Assembly: GCF_017901175.1 (NCBI RefSeq)
Contig: NZ_CP072793.1
Location: 558,001 to 622,000, forward strand
Direction: 5' to 3'
DNA length: 64,000 nt
Source of the DNA: Thiothrix unzii
GTDB taxonomy: Bacteria; Pseudomonadota; Gammaproteobacteria; Thiotrichales; Thiotrichaceae
Below are positions 17,444 to 26,353 of the stretch, one piece after another. A program made the translations under genes and the position numbers. How positions within the stretch are numbered: position 1 is the stretch's first letter; every line of letters starts with the position of its first letter. Below the pieces are notes generated by a model, which was not told where the DNA came from, searched no databases, and worked only from the letters and a program-made list of their open reading frames with translations.

Positions 17444-19477
17444 TTAGTGTGCTTGCGCACCTTCAGCGTTGATACCAGTATTTTGACGGACGTACAGCTC
17501 GTCCCACATCTCTTCAGCACGACGCTCACGCGTGAACAGTGAAACCAGAATGGTAACTAAGAAGCCCAATGGAATGGAAATCAACCCAGGGTTTTTCAAC
17601 AAGAACCACGGTTTTTCCAGCCCTGCCATACTAGTGGTTTGACCTTCAAACGTTTTAAGATCTGTTTCTGCTGCTTTGATAGCTTTTTCCAGTCCAGCAA
17701 TTTCTTTAGATTTTGCTGTTTTAGCCGCTTCATCGGTCAGCGTTGCCAGCTCTGCTTGCGCTTTTGCTAACTTTTCAACTGCTCCCGGTTTAGCTGGCTT
17801 TTCTGGTGCTGCTTTCACTGCCTTTTTGCAGTCCGCATCAGCAAACAATTCGCACATGAAACCACCTACCGCAGGAGATGCTTCTACCGCTGGTTTAGCC
17901 GGTTCACCTTGCAGGACTTTGTTCGCATCAGCAATTTTAGCCAATGGATAAGTCATGTTTGGTGACAGCATTACCAATAGAATCGCAGTACTCGCGCCAA
18001 TCAACATCCCGGAAACGATGCCGTAAGTATTGGTTTTCTTCCAATACAGTGTCAGGAATACCGCAGGCAAGTTAGAGGACGCAGCTACCGCGAATGCCAA
18101 TGCTACCAAGTGGGCAACGTTTTGACCTTTAGCAGCAATACCAACGTAAATCGCTAATGCACCAACGATAACGGTAGAAATACGTGCGGCTGTTACTTGC
18201 TCTTTAGCTGTAGCGTGATCGCCACGAACAACACCAACATACAAGTCGTGAGACATTGCAGAGGCTGCTGCCAGTACCAAGCCTGCGACAACCGCAACGA
18301 TTGTTGCAAACGCAACCGCAGCAACGAACGCGAGGAACAAGTTACCTAACATGGAATCAGCACCGCCGCCCACAAACTGTGCCAACAAAGGTGCAGCCAT
18401 ATTGCCACCTTTATCTAAGCCTGCAATCGCGGCAGGTGTGACGTGCATCGCAGCACCCATGCCTAAGAACAGTGTCAGAACGTAGAAGCCACCGATGATA
18501 GCCATTGCCCAGATAACGGAAACCCGTGCATCTTTAGCAGTTGGTACAGTGAAGAAGCGCATCAGGATGTGTGGCATACCCGCAGTACCCAGAACTAACG
18601 CCATGCCCAAAGAAATTTGGTCAATAGGGCTTTTCAGGAACAGGCCGGGTTCAAGGAAACGTTGACCCAACTCTTGTGGCGACATAGTAGACGCAGCATC
18701 ACCCACCAGTTTGGCAACTTGCTTTTGGATATCCGGGTTGTCAACGACAGCTTGCAGGAAGCCAGGTAAGGAGAAACCGTATTGACCCCAAGTAAACATA
18801 ACCAACAAGATGGAAGCAGTGACCAACAAGATTGCCTTGATGATTTGTACCCATGTTGTTGCTTTCATGCCGCCGAATACCACGTAAGTCAGCATCAGGA
18901 TGCCTACTGCGATAACGGATACTTCGTAATCAATACCGATTAATGTTTTAACTAAGATACCGCCACCGACCATTTGCGCGGTCAGGTAGAACGTGGAAAC
19001 TGTAACGGTAGAAATAGCCGCAATGGTTTTGACTGCTTTGGGGTTGTTACGGAAGGCAAGGATGTCGCCCAACGTGTACTTACCGATATTACGGCAGGGT
19101 TCGGCAATTACCAGCAGCACGGTAATGTATGCAACCAACCAGCCTACGGAGTACATGAAACCATCATAACCGTATAGAGAGATTAGACCGGCAATACCTA
19201 AGAAGGAAGCTGCTGACAGGTAGTCACCTGCAATCGCCCAACCGTTTTGCAAACCAGTCACCGAACGACCTGCTGCATAGAAGTCAGCCGCTGATGAGGT
19301 TTGTTTGGCTGCACGATAAGTCACGTACATGGTCAGGCCGATGATCAAACCAAAGACCAAGAAAGTCAGCCATTTGAATTTATCAGCAACTGCGCCACCG
19401 TCAGCGGCAAACGCTGTTTGGCTTGCTAACAGCACGACTAGCAGGGCTATCGCGCCACTCCAGAAAGTTTTCTTCAT
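17444..19477 (-). CDS. Sodium:solute symporter, ActP-like (acetate/monocarboxylate)
   Basis: 677-residue SSS-family cation symporter of the inner membrane. A signal-like first segment, then about 13 helices; hallmark regions include AGRSVTGLQNGWAIAGDYLSAASFLG near the N terminus, as in ActP/VC_2705 symporters. Partner DUF485 gene lies 11 bases upstream, the usual arrangement. Between helices near the C terminus sits an unusual insert of about 130 residues, rich in Ala, Lys and Glu, with a cysteine pair (CELFADADCKKA) and a predicted coiled coil; ActP relatives of 550-590 residues lack it. Substrate is inferred as acetate or a similar short acid. Confidence 0.9.
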   Translation of the reverse strand: MKKTFWSGAIALLVVLLASQTAFAADGGAVADKFKWLTFLVFGLIIGLTMYVTYRAAKQTSSAADFYAAGRSVTGLQNGWAIAGDYLSAASFLGIAGLISLYGYDGFMYSVGWLVAYITVLLVIAEPCRNIGKYTLGDILAFRNNPKAVKTIAAISTVTVSTFYLTAQMVGGGILVKTLIGIDYEVSVIAVGILMLTYVVFGGMKATTWVQIIKAILLVTASILLVMFTWGQYGFSLPGFLQAVVDNPDIQKQVAKLVGDAASTMSPQELGQRFLEPGLFLKSPIDQISLGMALVLGTAGMPHILMRFFTVPTAKDARVSVIWAMAIIGGFYVLTLFLGMGAAMHVTPAAIAGLDKGGNMAAPLLAQFVGGGADSMLGNLFLAFVAAVAFATIVAVVAGLVLAAASAMSHDLYVGVVRGDHATAKEQVTAARISTVIVGALAIYVGIAAKGQNVAHLVALAFAVAASSNLPAVFLTLYWKKTNTYGIVSGMLIGASTAILLVMLSPNMTYPLAKIADANKVLQGEPAKPAVEASPAVGGFMCELFADADCKKAVKAAPEKPAKPGAVEKLAKAQAELATLTDEAAKTAKSKEIAGLEKAIKAAETDLKTFEGQTTSMAGLEKPWFLLKNPGLISIPLGFLVTILVSLFTRERRAEEMWDELYVRQNTGINAEGAQAH

Positions 19478-19488
19478 GTGTCCCTTCC

Positions 19489-19803
19489 TTATTTGATCAA
19501 ATTCGAGTCACGAACAATTTCCGCTGCCATTTCGTCAAAATCACGATTGGCGCGACGGGTATAGATAAAGGCAATGCTCCAAGCTACAACGAACTCAGAT
19601 AATGCAAATAAAATACCGACGTTTACCGGCCCCCAAACTTTGATTTTGAACAACTCAGGGTAGTAGCCTGCGCCAATAGGTAACAGGAAATAGTAGATGA
19701 CTGAAAAGATCATCAGACTCCACAAGAAGGTGGTTTTCTTCTTATGTAATGTCTGAAAACGCGGATCGTTGTCGATCGCGGCCCAGTTGATGTTTGATGC
19801 CAT
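19489..19803 (-). CDS. DUF485 small membrane protein, symporter partner
   Basis: 104 residues with two transmembrane helices (FLWSLMIFSVIYYFLLPIGAGYYPE and the GILFALSEFVVAWSIAF region). DUF485 (YjcH-like) proteins are almost always encoded directly before ActP-type symporters, as here. They are thought to help assembly or function of the symporter. First gene of the operon that ends at the terminator at 17393-17421. The family and gene context are clear; the molecular role is not settled. Confidence 0.92.
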   Translation of the reverse strand: MASNINWAAIDNDPRFQTLHKKKTTFLWSLMIFSVIYYFLLPIGAGYYPELFKIKVWGPVNVGILFALSEFVVAWSIAFIYTRRANRDFDEMAAEIVRDSNLIK

Positions 19804-19906
19804 AGATTATGACTCCTCCGTTTATTGACAATAACTCACTGAAAACACATCGCACCGTGGTGTTCGTAATTGAGCGAAATTAACGCGCAACATGACGGGA
19901 TTTTTG

Positions 19907-19922
19907 AAATTGTCGACAATTT
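19907..19922. promoter_or_regulatory. Perfect palindrome of the GntR/FadR operator type
   Basis: AAATTGTCGACAATTT is a perfect 16-base palindrome. Its core TTGTCGACAA matches the TNGTNNACNA consensus of FadR-subfamily GntR regulators. It lies 104 bases upstream of the DUF485-symporter operon. No GntR gene is nearby. Confidence 0.5.
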
Positions 19923-19952
19923 AATGCTGAGCAGACGTGCATTCGCTATTTA

Positions 19953-19990
19953 ATCAACAAATCCCCCTCTCACGAATGCAATTTGTTGAT
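19953..19990. repeat. Inverted repeat ATCAACAAAT / ATTTGTTGAT
   Basis: Two perfect 10-base arms, 19953-19962 and 19981-19990, separated by 18 bases. It is between the divergent-facing end of the dehydrogenase gene and the symporter operon. It may be a second control site or a weak terminator-like structure. Confidence 0.4.
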
Positions 19991-20066
19991 AATCCCAATC
20001 ATGTCATTAGGTGTGTAAAAAAGGTGTAAACAAGGCAGGGCAGCGATGGCAAAAATTTGTAGAGGG

Positions 20067-21521
20067 CTACAACCCACCCATATTGATGTATTTCATTTCC
20101 AGGTATTCATCAATCCCGTATTTAGAGCCTTCGCGCCCCAAACCGGAGTTTTTCACGCCGCCGAAAGGTGCAACTTCGGTTGAAATGACCCCGCTATTGA
20201 CCCCGACCATGCCGTATTCCAACGCCTCAGAGACACGCCAAACGCGCCCGATGTCACGTGCGTAAAAATACGCTGCCAAGCCGTATTCGGTGTCATTAGC
20301 CATCTGAATGGCTTCGGCTTCGGTATCAAATTTAAACAAAGGAGCAACCGGGCCGAAGATCTCCTCATGTGCCACCCGCATGGTGGGCAACACTCCGGTC
20401 AACACGGTTGGCGCGTAAAACGTTCCCCCCAACGGATGGCGATAGCCACCGCCGACGATTTTCGCGCCGCCTTGCACCGCATCCGCGACTAACGCTTCCA
20501 CTTTGCAAACTGCGGCTTCATTGATCAATGGCCCTTGGGTTATGCCTGCTTCCGCGCCATTGCCCACAGTCAGCTCTCCAACCGCTTGTGCCAGTTTTGC
20601 GGCGAAGCTGTCGTAAATACCAGCCTGCACTAAAAAGCGATTAGCGCACACACAAGTTTGCCCGGCGTTACGGTATTTGGAAGCCACTGCACCCGCCACC
20701 GCCGCATCCACGTCGGCATCGTCAAACACAATGAACGGCGCGTTACCGCCTAATTCCAAGGAAAGCTTTTTGAGGGTGGGGGCGCATTGTTGCATCAGTA
20801 ATCGCCCGACAGCAGTGGAACCTGTGAAGCTGAGTTTGCGCACCTTGGGGTTGCTGGTGAGTTCCGCGCCAATCACACGCGGGTCGCCTGTTATCACGCT
20901 AAAAATACCGGCGGGCACGCCTGCTTCTTCTGCCAACACTGCCAAAGCCAGCGCGGATAACGGTGTGTCTTCCGCCGGTTTTAACACGATAGCGCACCCG
21001 GCAGCTAAGGCTGGAGCTACTTTGCGGGTGATCATTGCCGCCGGAAAATTCCAAGGGGTAATTGCCGCGCACACTCCCACGGGTTCTTTCACTACGATGA
21101 CGCGGCTGTTGGGAAACGGCGAAGGAATCACGTCGCCGTAAGTGCGCTTACCTTCTTCCGCAAACCATTGGATAAATGCCGCCGCGTAAGCAATTTCACC
21201 ACGGGCTTCCGCCAGCGGTTTGCCTTGTTCGGCGGTCATAATGTGCGCGAGATCTTCTTGATGCTGCAACAGCAAGCCATGCCAAGTGTGTAAGACACTG
21301 GCACGTTGTGCTGCGGTGCGTTGCCGCCAAGCGCGTTGTGCCAGCGTTGCGCCGTCAATGGCTGCACGAGTTTGAGCTGCGCTGCATTGCGGCACGGTGG
21401 TTAAGCGTGCACCTGTGGCAGGGTTCGTCACCGCCAACACCGCGCCGGAATCCGCGTCCACCCATTCACCATTGATATAGCATTGCGAGCGCAGTAACGC
21501 GGGGTAGGTAATAGGCAACAT
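20067..21521 (-). CDS. gabD: NAD(P)-dependent succinate-semialdehyde dehydrogenase (GabD-like)
   Basis: About 484-residue aldehyde dehydrogenase. Seen: ITPWNFPAAMITRKVAPALAAGCAIVLKPAEDTP for the cofactor fold, catalytic Glu in LSLELGGNAPFIVFDDAD, catalytic Cys in NAGQTCVCANRF, and GLAAYFYARD near the end. The order and the C terminus (GLGREGSKYGIDEYLEMKY) are typical of SSADH, which turns succinate semialdehyde into succinate. The ATG at 21521 is used; a TTG two codons upstream is unlikely. No gabT or gabP is adjacent, so glutarate semialdehyde or another substrate remains possible. Confidence 0.88.
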   Translation of the reverse strand: MLPITYPALLRSQCYINGEWVDADSGAVLAVTNPATGARLTTVPQCSAAQTRAAIDGATLAQRAWRQRTAAQRASVLHTWHGLLLQHQEDLAHIMTAEQGKPLAEARGEIAYAAAFIQWFAEEGKRTYGDVIPSPFPNSRVIVVKEPVGVCAAITPWNFPAAMITRKVAPALAAGCAIVLKPAEDTPLSALALAVLAEEAGVPAGIFSVITGDPRVIGAELTSNPKVRKLSFTGSTAVGRLLMQQCAPTLKKLSLELGGNAPFIVFDDADVDAAVAGAVASKYRNAGQTCVCANRFLVQAGIYDSFAAKLAQAVGELTVGNGAEAGITQGPLINEAAVCKVEALVADAVQGGAKIVGGGYRHPLGGTFYAPTVLTGVLPTMRVAHEEIFGPVAPLFKFDTEAEAIQMANDTEYGLAAYFYARDIGRVWRVSEALEYGMVGVNSGVISTEVAPFGGVKNSGLGREGSKYGIDEYLEMKYINMGGL

Positions 21522-21565
21522 AAACAAAGCCTCAGATAGCCAAAAAAGGGAGTCACACTGACAAA

Positions 21566-22312
21566 TTATAAAGCCTTGTAAACCAAAACCGCGCCCGAAA
21601 TCACCGCCGACACCAAAAACACCTGTTTAAGGAAGCGATTTCCCTGCTTAATACCCAACGCAGCCCCAAGGTAAGAGCCGGTCACAGCCCCGAACACCAA
21701 CCCCGGCGCGATTTCCCAGTGAATATGCCCTAAGCTCAGGTGCGCAATCGCGCCAATCGCATTCCATACCAAACCGTTAGCCGCCAAGGTCATCGCTGTG
21801 GCGTGAAGCTGGTCAAAACGCAGCAAATACAGGTAAATCATGGTGGTAAATACCCCACTTGCCACCGAAATCCACCCCGAATAAAACGCAATCGGTATGA
21901 GTAACAAGCTGCCAATAATAACTTGGCGTTTCCCCATCGTTGGGGTGTGTTGTAAGCCGCTGGATTTTTTCAACCAAGACACCGCAGCCATTAGCAAAAT
22001 AAAGCAGCCTGCCAGCAATAGCATGAGATTTTGGTCAAGCGCACTGGCGAACAGCGTTCCAGCCACCACGAATGGTGCGCCCAGTAAGGCATTCCACCAA
22101 AAAATCCGCCAGTCAATCAGCCCTTCACGTGCATAACGCAAGGTGCTGCCAATGCCAATAAATCCCACCGCCAGCTTGTGCGAAGCCAGTGCGTTGATGA
22201 ACGGTAAACCGCTAATAATCAGAATCGGCAACAGGATTAACCCTGCTCCACCACCCGCTAATGCGGAAAAAAAGCACGCGACAAAACTGGCAAGTGCACT
22301 GACTGCGATCAT
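21566..22312 (-). CDS. TauE/SafE family permease
   Basis: About 248 residues with eight hydrophobic segments; glycine-rich start SALAGGGAGLILLPILIISGLPFINALASHKLAVGF matches TauE/SafE, a family of sulfite, sulfoacetate or organic anion exporters. The ATG at 22312 is chosen because it begins directly at the first membrane helix; the longer open frame upstream (to 22507) would overlap the divergent ArsR gene and encodes no domain. Divergent arrangement with the ArsR regulator suggests shared control. Substrate unknown. Confidence 0.87.
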   Translation of the reverse strand: MIAVSALASFVACFFSALAGGGAGLILLPILIISGLPFINALASHKLAVGFIGIGSTLRYAREGLIDWRIFWWNALLGAPFVVAGTLFASALDQNLMLLLAGCFILLMAAVSWLKKSSGLQHTPTMGKRQVIIGSLLLIPIAFYSGWISVASGVFTTMIYLYLLRFDQLHATAMTLAANGLVWNAIGAIAHLSLGHIHWEIAPGLVFGAVTGSYLGAALGIKQGNRFLKQVFLVSAVISGAVLVYKAL

Positions 22313-22391
22313 ACTGATTGAAATGTCCAAGCGGGTTTCCTTATGTCTGCTACCGGGATGGTTTATTGTATACTCGGCGACATTGTTTTGA

Positions 22392-22757
22392 ATGAGTGCA
22401 ACCACCATGCCATTGGAAATTTTCACCAAAGCCCTTGCGGATTTAACCCGCCTGCGCATTCTTTTATTGCTCGTGGGCAAACCGGAATTGTGCGTGTGTG
22501 AACTCACCCAAGCGTTAGCTTTGGCACAACCGAAGATTTCCCGCCACCTTGCGATTTTGCGCGAAAGCGGTTTACTGCTCGACCGTAAAGCAGGACTGTG
22601 GGTGTATTACCGTTTGCACCCTGAGTTACCCGCGTGGGTGACGCAAACCCTGACCCAATGGCAAGTGGTCAATGTCAGCAGCGAACCTTACCAGCAAGAT
22701 CAATTGCGCCTGTCACAATCACAACGCCAAAATCCGGCGTGCGAGGTCTGCGATTAA
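22392..22757 (+). CDS. ArsR/SmtB-family transcriptional regulator
   Basis: About 121-residue winged-helix repressor. The helix-turn-helix region reads ELCVCELTQALALAQPKISRHLAILRESGLL; the cysteine pair CVC is the arsenite-binding alpha-3 motif of classic ArsR. A second pair sits at the C terminus (CEVCD). Start ATG at 22392, with an alternative ATG at 22407. The stop overlaps the start of the MFS transporter by one base (TAATG), so both are translated together. It is divergent from the TauE/SafE gene. The ligand may be As(III), but a persulfide or other thiol-reactive signal is also possible. Confidence 0.93.
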   Translation: MSATTMPLEIFTKALADLTRLRILLLLVGKPELCVCELTQALALAQPKISRHLAILRESGLLLDRKAGLWVYYRLHPELPAWVTQTLTQWQVVNVSSEPYQQDQLRLSQSQRQNPACEVCD

Positions 22758-23917
22758 TGACAACCAACTCTGTGCAAACCAGCAAAGTGTTGTTGGCAGG
22801 TATTTGCAGCCTGATTCTGACCGTGGGTTTGGCGCGGTTTGCGTATACCCCGTTATTGCCGGTGATGCGGGTGGAAACTTGGCTAACCGAAGTCGCTGGT
22901 GGTTGGTTGGCTACCTTTAATTATATGGGTTACATGAGCGGTGCTTTGTTAGCCGCGTCCATCAGTAGTTTGCACTTGAAATACCAACTTTATCGCGCCG
23001 GTTTGGTAGTGGCGGTGCTGAGTGTGGTGGGTATGGGTTTAACCGACAATATGTGGCTGTGGTCAATCCTGCGCTACTTGGCGGGGTTAACCAGTGCGGC
23101 GGGGTTATTGATTGGTTCGGGATTAATGCTGAATTGGTTAATGCGTAACGGGCATCGCCCTGAGCTGGGTATTCACTTCGGCGGTTTAGGTGGCGGTATT
23201 TTGGTATCGGGCTTGGTATCGGTGGCAATGTTGGCGGCGGGGCTGGATTGGGCGCAACAATGGTGGACGTTGGGTTTATTGGGAACGCTGCTGTTTATTC
23301 CTGCATGGTTATGGCTGCCAGAACCCGCACCGAGTCATGCGCAAGCGGCGGTCACGCAAGCCCCGCCGTCGCGCCGTTGGTTGCTGTTAATGATTGCGAT
23401 GTATTTCTGTGCGGGTGTCGGGTTTGTGGTGAGTGCGACATTTACCGTGGCAATGGCGGAAAAAATCCCCAGTTTACAAGGTTTAGGCAGTTGGGTATGG
23501 GTTTTGGTCGGGGTTGCGGCGACTCCGGCATGTTTCGTGTGGGATCGGGTATCGCGCCGCATCGGTGATTTAAGCGCATTGCAATGGGCGTTTGCGGGGC
23601 AAATTATCGCGATTGTGTTACCCGCAATCTCGGATCACCCGCTGATAGCGATGAGCAGTGCAGCGTTATACGGCGCAACTTTTATTGGCATTGTGAGTTT
23701 AACCCTCACCGTCATTGGGCGTTTATACCCGGCTAATCCCGCCAAAGCGATGGCGCGTCTGACCTTAAGTTATGGTGTGGCGCAAATAATTGCTCCGGCA
23801 ATCACCGGTTATATCGCGGAAGCTACCGGCAGTTACCAAGGCGGACTGTTAATGGCAGCAGGTTTTATGTTGCTGGGCATGGTGCTGCTGTGGCAAATCC
23901 GTGTTTTAAAAGTGTAA
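22757..23917 (+). CDS. YbfB/YjiJ-family MFS transporter
   Basis: 386-residue major facilitator with about 12 helices. The N terminus ([19 protein letters not shown]) and following [19 protein letters not shown] are typical of the YbfB/YjiJ group. The ATG overlaps the ArsR stop codon, so it is the probable target and partner of that regulator. The 3' end overlaps the convergent YkgJ gene by 12 bases. YbfB/YjiJ substrates are poorly known; linkage to an ArsR with CVC suggests export of a metalloid or thiol-reactive compound, as inference. Confidence 0.9.
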   Translation: MTTNSVQTSKVLLAGICSLILTVGLARFAYTPLLPVMRVETWLTEVAGGWLATFNYMGYMSGALLAASISSLHLKYQLYRAGLVVAVLSVVGMGLTDNMWLWSILRYLAGLTSAAGLLIGSGLMLNWLMRNGHRPELGIHFGGLGGGILVSGLVSVAMLAAGLDWAQQWWTLGLLGTLLFIPAWLWLPEPAPSHAQAAVTQAPPSRRWLLLMIAMYFCAGVGFVVSATFTVAMAEKIPSLQGLGSWVWVLVGVAATPACFVWDRVSRRIGDLSALQWAFAGQIIAIVLPAISDHPLIAMSSAALYGATFIGIVSLTLTVIGRLYPANPAKAMARLTLSYGVAQIIAPAITGYIAEATGSYQGGLLMAAGFMLLGMVLLWQIRVLKV

Positions 23918-24253
23918 TGACTCAGGTGTGAGTGGTGCGAGGCCGTAATTTGCCCGTGCACGGTCACAGGTAGGGTTGTGAATGCCGTTTTCCCACGAAG
24001 CGGTGAATTCCTGGCAAGTGGACGAGCGTAGCGGGTAAATCGTGCAACTGACGTGTTCACCGACCGTGCCTTGTAACGCAATGCAGTGCGGACGTGCCTG
24101 ATCCGTGCCTAGCATCGCAACGTGGTGTGGGGCAATCGCTTGGGTGAGGTGAGCAGGCACGTAACCATCGGGGGCGGCATCGGTTTCCCCCCAATAAAAC
24201 GAAACGCGGAAGCTGGCGCAACACGCGCCGCATTCAATACAAGGGTTTGCCAT
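23906..24253 (-). CDS. YkgJ-family cysteine cluster protein
   Basis: 115-residue protein beginning [23 protein letters not shown]; the CxxCxxCC start and later Cys residues ([19 protein letters not shown]) define the YkgJ/UPF0153 family of putative zinc or iron binding proteins. Two downstream pairs complete the eight-cysteine pattern. Function unknown. It stands convergent to the MFS gene and divergent from rpmB. Confidence 0.92.
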   Translation of the reverse strand: MANPCIECGACCASFRVSFYWGETDAAPDGYVPAHLTQAIAPHHVAMLGTDQARPHCIALQGTVGEHVSCTIYPLRSSTCQEFTASWENGIHNPTCDRARANYGLAPLTPESLHF

Positions 24254-24391
24254 GACGGAGTATGTGTCCTAAATCGCGTTAGTGTTGGTTGATAATGTAA
24301 AAAAAAACCTGCTTTGGTTGCGTGAGGGGAGGTGTTCTGGTAGTCTTACGCGCCTTTAGTATATCAAGAATCGCAGATTTGGAGAATCCAG

Positions 24392-24628
24392 ATGTCTCGT
24401 GTATGCCAAGTAACAGGTAAGCGTCCGATCACAGGCAATAATGTGTCGCACGCTAACAACAAAACCAAACGTCGTTTCCTGCCTAACCTGCACGCGAAAC
24501 GTTTCTGGCTGGAAAGTGAAGGACGCTGGGTTCGTCTGCGTGTTTCCACCAAAGGGATGCGTATTATCGACAAAAACGGTATTGAGTCCGTTTTAGCTGA
24601 TATGCGTGCTCGTGGCGAAAAAGTTTAA
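24392..24628 (+). CDS. rpmB: 50S ribosomal protein L28
   Basis: 78-residue ribosomal protein: [34 protein letters not shown], then [20 protein letters not shown]. Normal length for gammaproteobacteria. A good RBS (GGAGAA) precedes the ATG by 8 bases. It is co-transcribed with rpmG, which starts 20 bases after its stop. Confidence 0.98.
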   Translation: MSRVCQVTGKRPITGNNVSHANNKTKRRFLPNLHAKRFWLESEGRWVRLRVSTKGMRIIDKNGIESVLADMRARGEKV

Positions 24629-24648
24629 TTTAACGGGAGTATCAGACA

Positions 24649-24819
24649 ATGGCTAAGAAAGGCGGTCGCGATAAGATCAAGCTGGTTTCTTCCGCAGGGA
24701 CTGGTTATTACTACACCACAACCAAGAATAAGCGTACAACACCGGACAAGCTGGCATTCAGCAAGTACGATCCGGTTGTCCGTAAACATGTTCTGTTTAA
24801 GGAAGCTAAAATCAAGTAA
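24649..24819 (+). CDS. rpmG: 50S ribosomal protein L33
   Basis: 56 residues, [20 protein letters not shown] followed by [21 protein letters not shown] and ending KEAKIK. It lacks the zinc-binding cysteine pairs (the zinc-free form). A GGGAG RBS lies 12 bases before the ATG. Second gene of the rpmB-rpmG operon, which ends at the terminator that follows. Confidence 0.98.
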   Translation: MAKKGGRDKIKLVSSAGTGYYYTTTKNKRTTPDKLAFSKYDPVVRKHVLFKEAKIK

Positions 24820-24850
24820 CTACTTGATTAGTTTACCGCGATTCTTCACG

Positions 24851-24880
24851 AAGCCCGGCTGCAAAAAGTCCGGGCTTTTT
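24851..24880 (+). terminator. Intrinsic terminator of rpmB-rpmG
   Basis: AAGCCCGG (24851-24858) pairs with CCGGGCTT (24870-24877) and is followed by TTT. It lies 32 bases after the rpmG stop. Confidence 0.85.
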
Positions 24881-24900
24881 GCGTTTAAGGAAGATTTGTC

Positions 24901-25389
24901 ATGCTAGGAATGCTATTGGGTGCGCTGGTATTGGTATTATTACTGGTGTTATTAGTGGGGATGTTGTTGCCTGCCCGCGAACAAGTAACCCGTGTGGAAT
25001 TGTTTAAAGCACCGGTCGCCGAAGTCTGGGAAGCATTAAACAACTTGCCCGGTCAGGCGCAGTGGCGCACTGGTTTGAAAAGTGTGCAAACGCTGGACGA
25101 TGACGAGGGTTTACGCTGGGTCGAACAGCCGTTACAAGGTACTGCGGTGGTATTGCGCAAAACCAAGGAAATCCCGTTACAGGAATTGATCTTGGAATTA
25201 CAGCAACGCGGCATACACGCAACCCGTCAAGCTCGTTTGAATAATGTGCCGGGTGGCACACGTGTCACGTTTACGCAAACCTTACAAATTACCATGCCGA
25301 TACGCCGTTTACTGAACCGCTTTCACGGTGGGGTGGATAACCGTTTGGATGGTTTTATCCGTCAGTTGCGAGTTAAATTTTCCGCCTAA
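24901..25389 (+). CDS. SRPBCC-family protein with N-terminal membrane anchor
   Basis: 162 residues. Residues 1-24 form one hydrophobic helix (LGMLLGALVLVLLLVLLVGMLLP); the rest resembles a polyketide-cyclase/START-like SRPBCC fold (VTRVELFKAPVAEVWEALNNLPGQAQWRTGLKSV, then a C-terminal helix FHGGVDNRLDGFIRQL). Such domains bind hydrophobic ligands. The 3' end overlaps the convergent folK gene by four bases. No specific function can be assigned. Confidence 0.8.
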   Translation: MLGMLLGALVLVLLLVLLVGMLLPAREQVTRVELFKAPVAEVWEALNNLPGQAQWRTGLKSVQTLDDDEGLRWVEQPLQGTAVVLRKTKEIPLQELILELQQRGIHATRQARLNNVPGGTRVTFTQTLQITMPIRRLLNRFHGGVDNRLDGFIRQLRVKFSA

Positions 25390-25877
25390 TGACCGCAATT
25401 CAGCGTGAAAGGATGCAGGCTATCTCTTGATAAGCCGGTAGTGCTTATTAAGGTTTGCAGCGAACAGCGCAATGCAGGGTGGATGAGTTCCGGGTCAAGC
25501 TCCAGTAGCGGAAATAAGACGAACGGGTAACGCAAAATATCGCTGTGTGGCAGGTTTTGTTCGGGTTGCTGATTTAGGTCGTCATACAACAATAAATCAA
25601 CGTCCAAGGTGCGTGGGCTGTATTTCTCACCGTTGCGCACCCGCCCGTGTGCATCTTCGAGCGTGCGTAAATACGTTTGTAAGGCTTCCGGGGTGTACGA
25701 AGTCGTACAGCGCACTACCAGATTCAGAAACGCCTCCCCGTTGAATCCGACCGCAGCGGTTTCATAGACCGTGGAACAAACCACCGCCGTAAAATCTTGA
25801 CGCAACCGTTGCAAACAGGAGCATAGATTGTGCTCCCGCTGTTGATTGCTGCCAAGGCTTAAATAGACGGTTGCCAT
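25386..25877 (-). CDS. folK: 2-amino-4-hydroxy-6-hydroxymethyldihydropteridine diphosphokinase
   Basis: 163-residue HPPK, which transfers pyrophosphate from ATP to 6-hydroxymethyl-dihydropterin in folate synthesis. Seen: LSLGSNQQREHN at the N terminus, the loop YETAAVG, and the signature YSPRTLDVDLLLYDD with its two metal-binding aspartates. The start overlaps folB by 19 bases; the two pathway enzymes are co-translated in the order folB-folK. Confidence 0.95.
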   Translation of the reverse strand: MATVYLSLGSNQQREHNLCSCLQRLRQDFTAVVCSTVYETAAVGFNGEAFLNLVVRCTTSYTPEALQTYLRTLEDAHGRVRNGEKYSPRTLDVDLLLYDDLNQQPEQNLPHSDILRYPFVLFPLLELDPELIHPALRCSLQTLISTTGLSRDSLHPFTLNCGH

Positions 25878-26230
25878 GCACGATTGCCCCGTTCAATACG
25901 CACCCCGACTTCACTGGAGCCGTGTACCGCGCCGGGTTTACCGACCGTGACCTGAATCCACGGAATCTGTAATTCCTGCATCAGGGTGCTGGCAATGGTT
26001 TCTGCTAAACGTTCCACTAATTCGTAATGGTCAGCGTCCACCAAGGCTTTGACACGTTTGGCGGCAGTTTTGTAATTCAGGGTGTCTTTGATGTTGTCAC
26101 TGTTAGCGGGCGGGCGGTTATCCCATGCCATTTCCAGATCGACGCGGATTTTTTGGAAGATGCGTTTTTCCCATTCGTAAATGCCAATGCGGGCATCTAG
26201 TTTGAGGTCACGCACGTAGACTATATCCAT
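25859..26230 (-). CDS. folB: Dihydroneopterin aldolase
   Basis: 123-residue DHNA: MDIVYVRDLKLDARIGIYEWE, catalytic Glu in IGIYEWEK, then the KxxKxLVD region and a C-terminal KPGAVHGSSEVGVRIER with catalytic Lys. It converts dihydroneopterin to hydroxymethyl-dihydropterin, the substrate of FolK encoded next. First gene of the folB-folK pair. Confidence 0.95.
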   Translation of the reverse strand: MDIVYVRDLKLDARIGIYEWEKRIFQKIRVDLEMAWDNRPPANSDNIKDTLNYKTAAKRVKALVDADHYELVERLAETIASTLMQELQIPWIQVTVGKPGAVHGSSEVGVRIERGNRAWQPSI

Positions 26231-26290
26231 ACATAACTCGTTTTGTTGTGCTGCGAGGGTAGGCGTGGAATTGTACTACGTATAAGGCAA

Positions 26291-26328
26291 TACCCCAACT
26301 TTGAGCTTTTAGCAGCAAAGTTGGGGTA
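26291..26328. terminator. Strong hairpin between glycine-zipper gene and folB
   Basis: TACCCCAACTTT (26291-26302) and AAAGTTGGGGTA (26317-26328) are a perfect 12-base inverted repeat with a 14-base loop. It lies just after the stop of the leftward lipoprotein gene and upstream of folB. No T tract follows, so termination strength is uncertain. Confidence 0.55.
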
Positions 26329-26353
26329 ATTGTTTATGCCACAGAACGGGGTA

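Noticed and set aside
22313-22507. N-terminal extension of the TauE/SafE protein.
   Set aside because: It would overlap the divergent ArsR gene and shows no similarity to family N termini.
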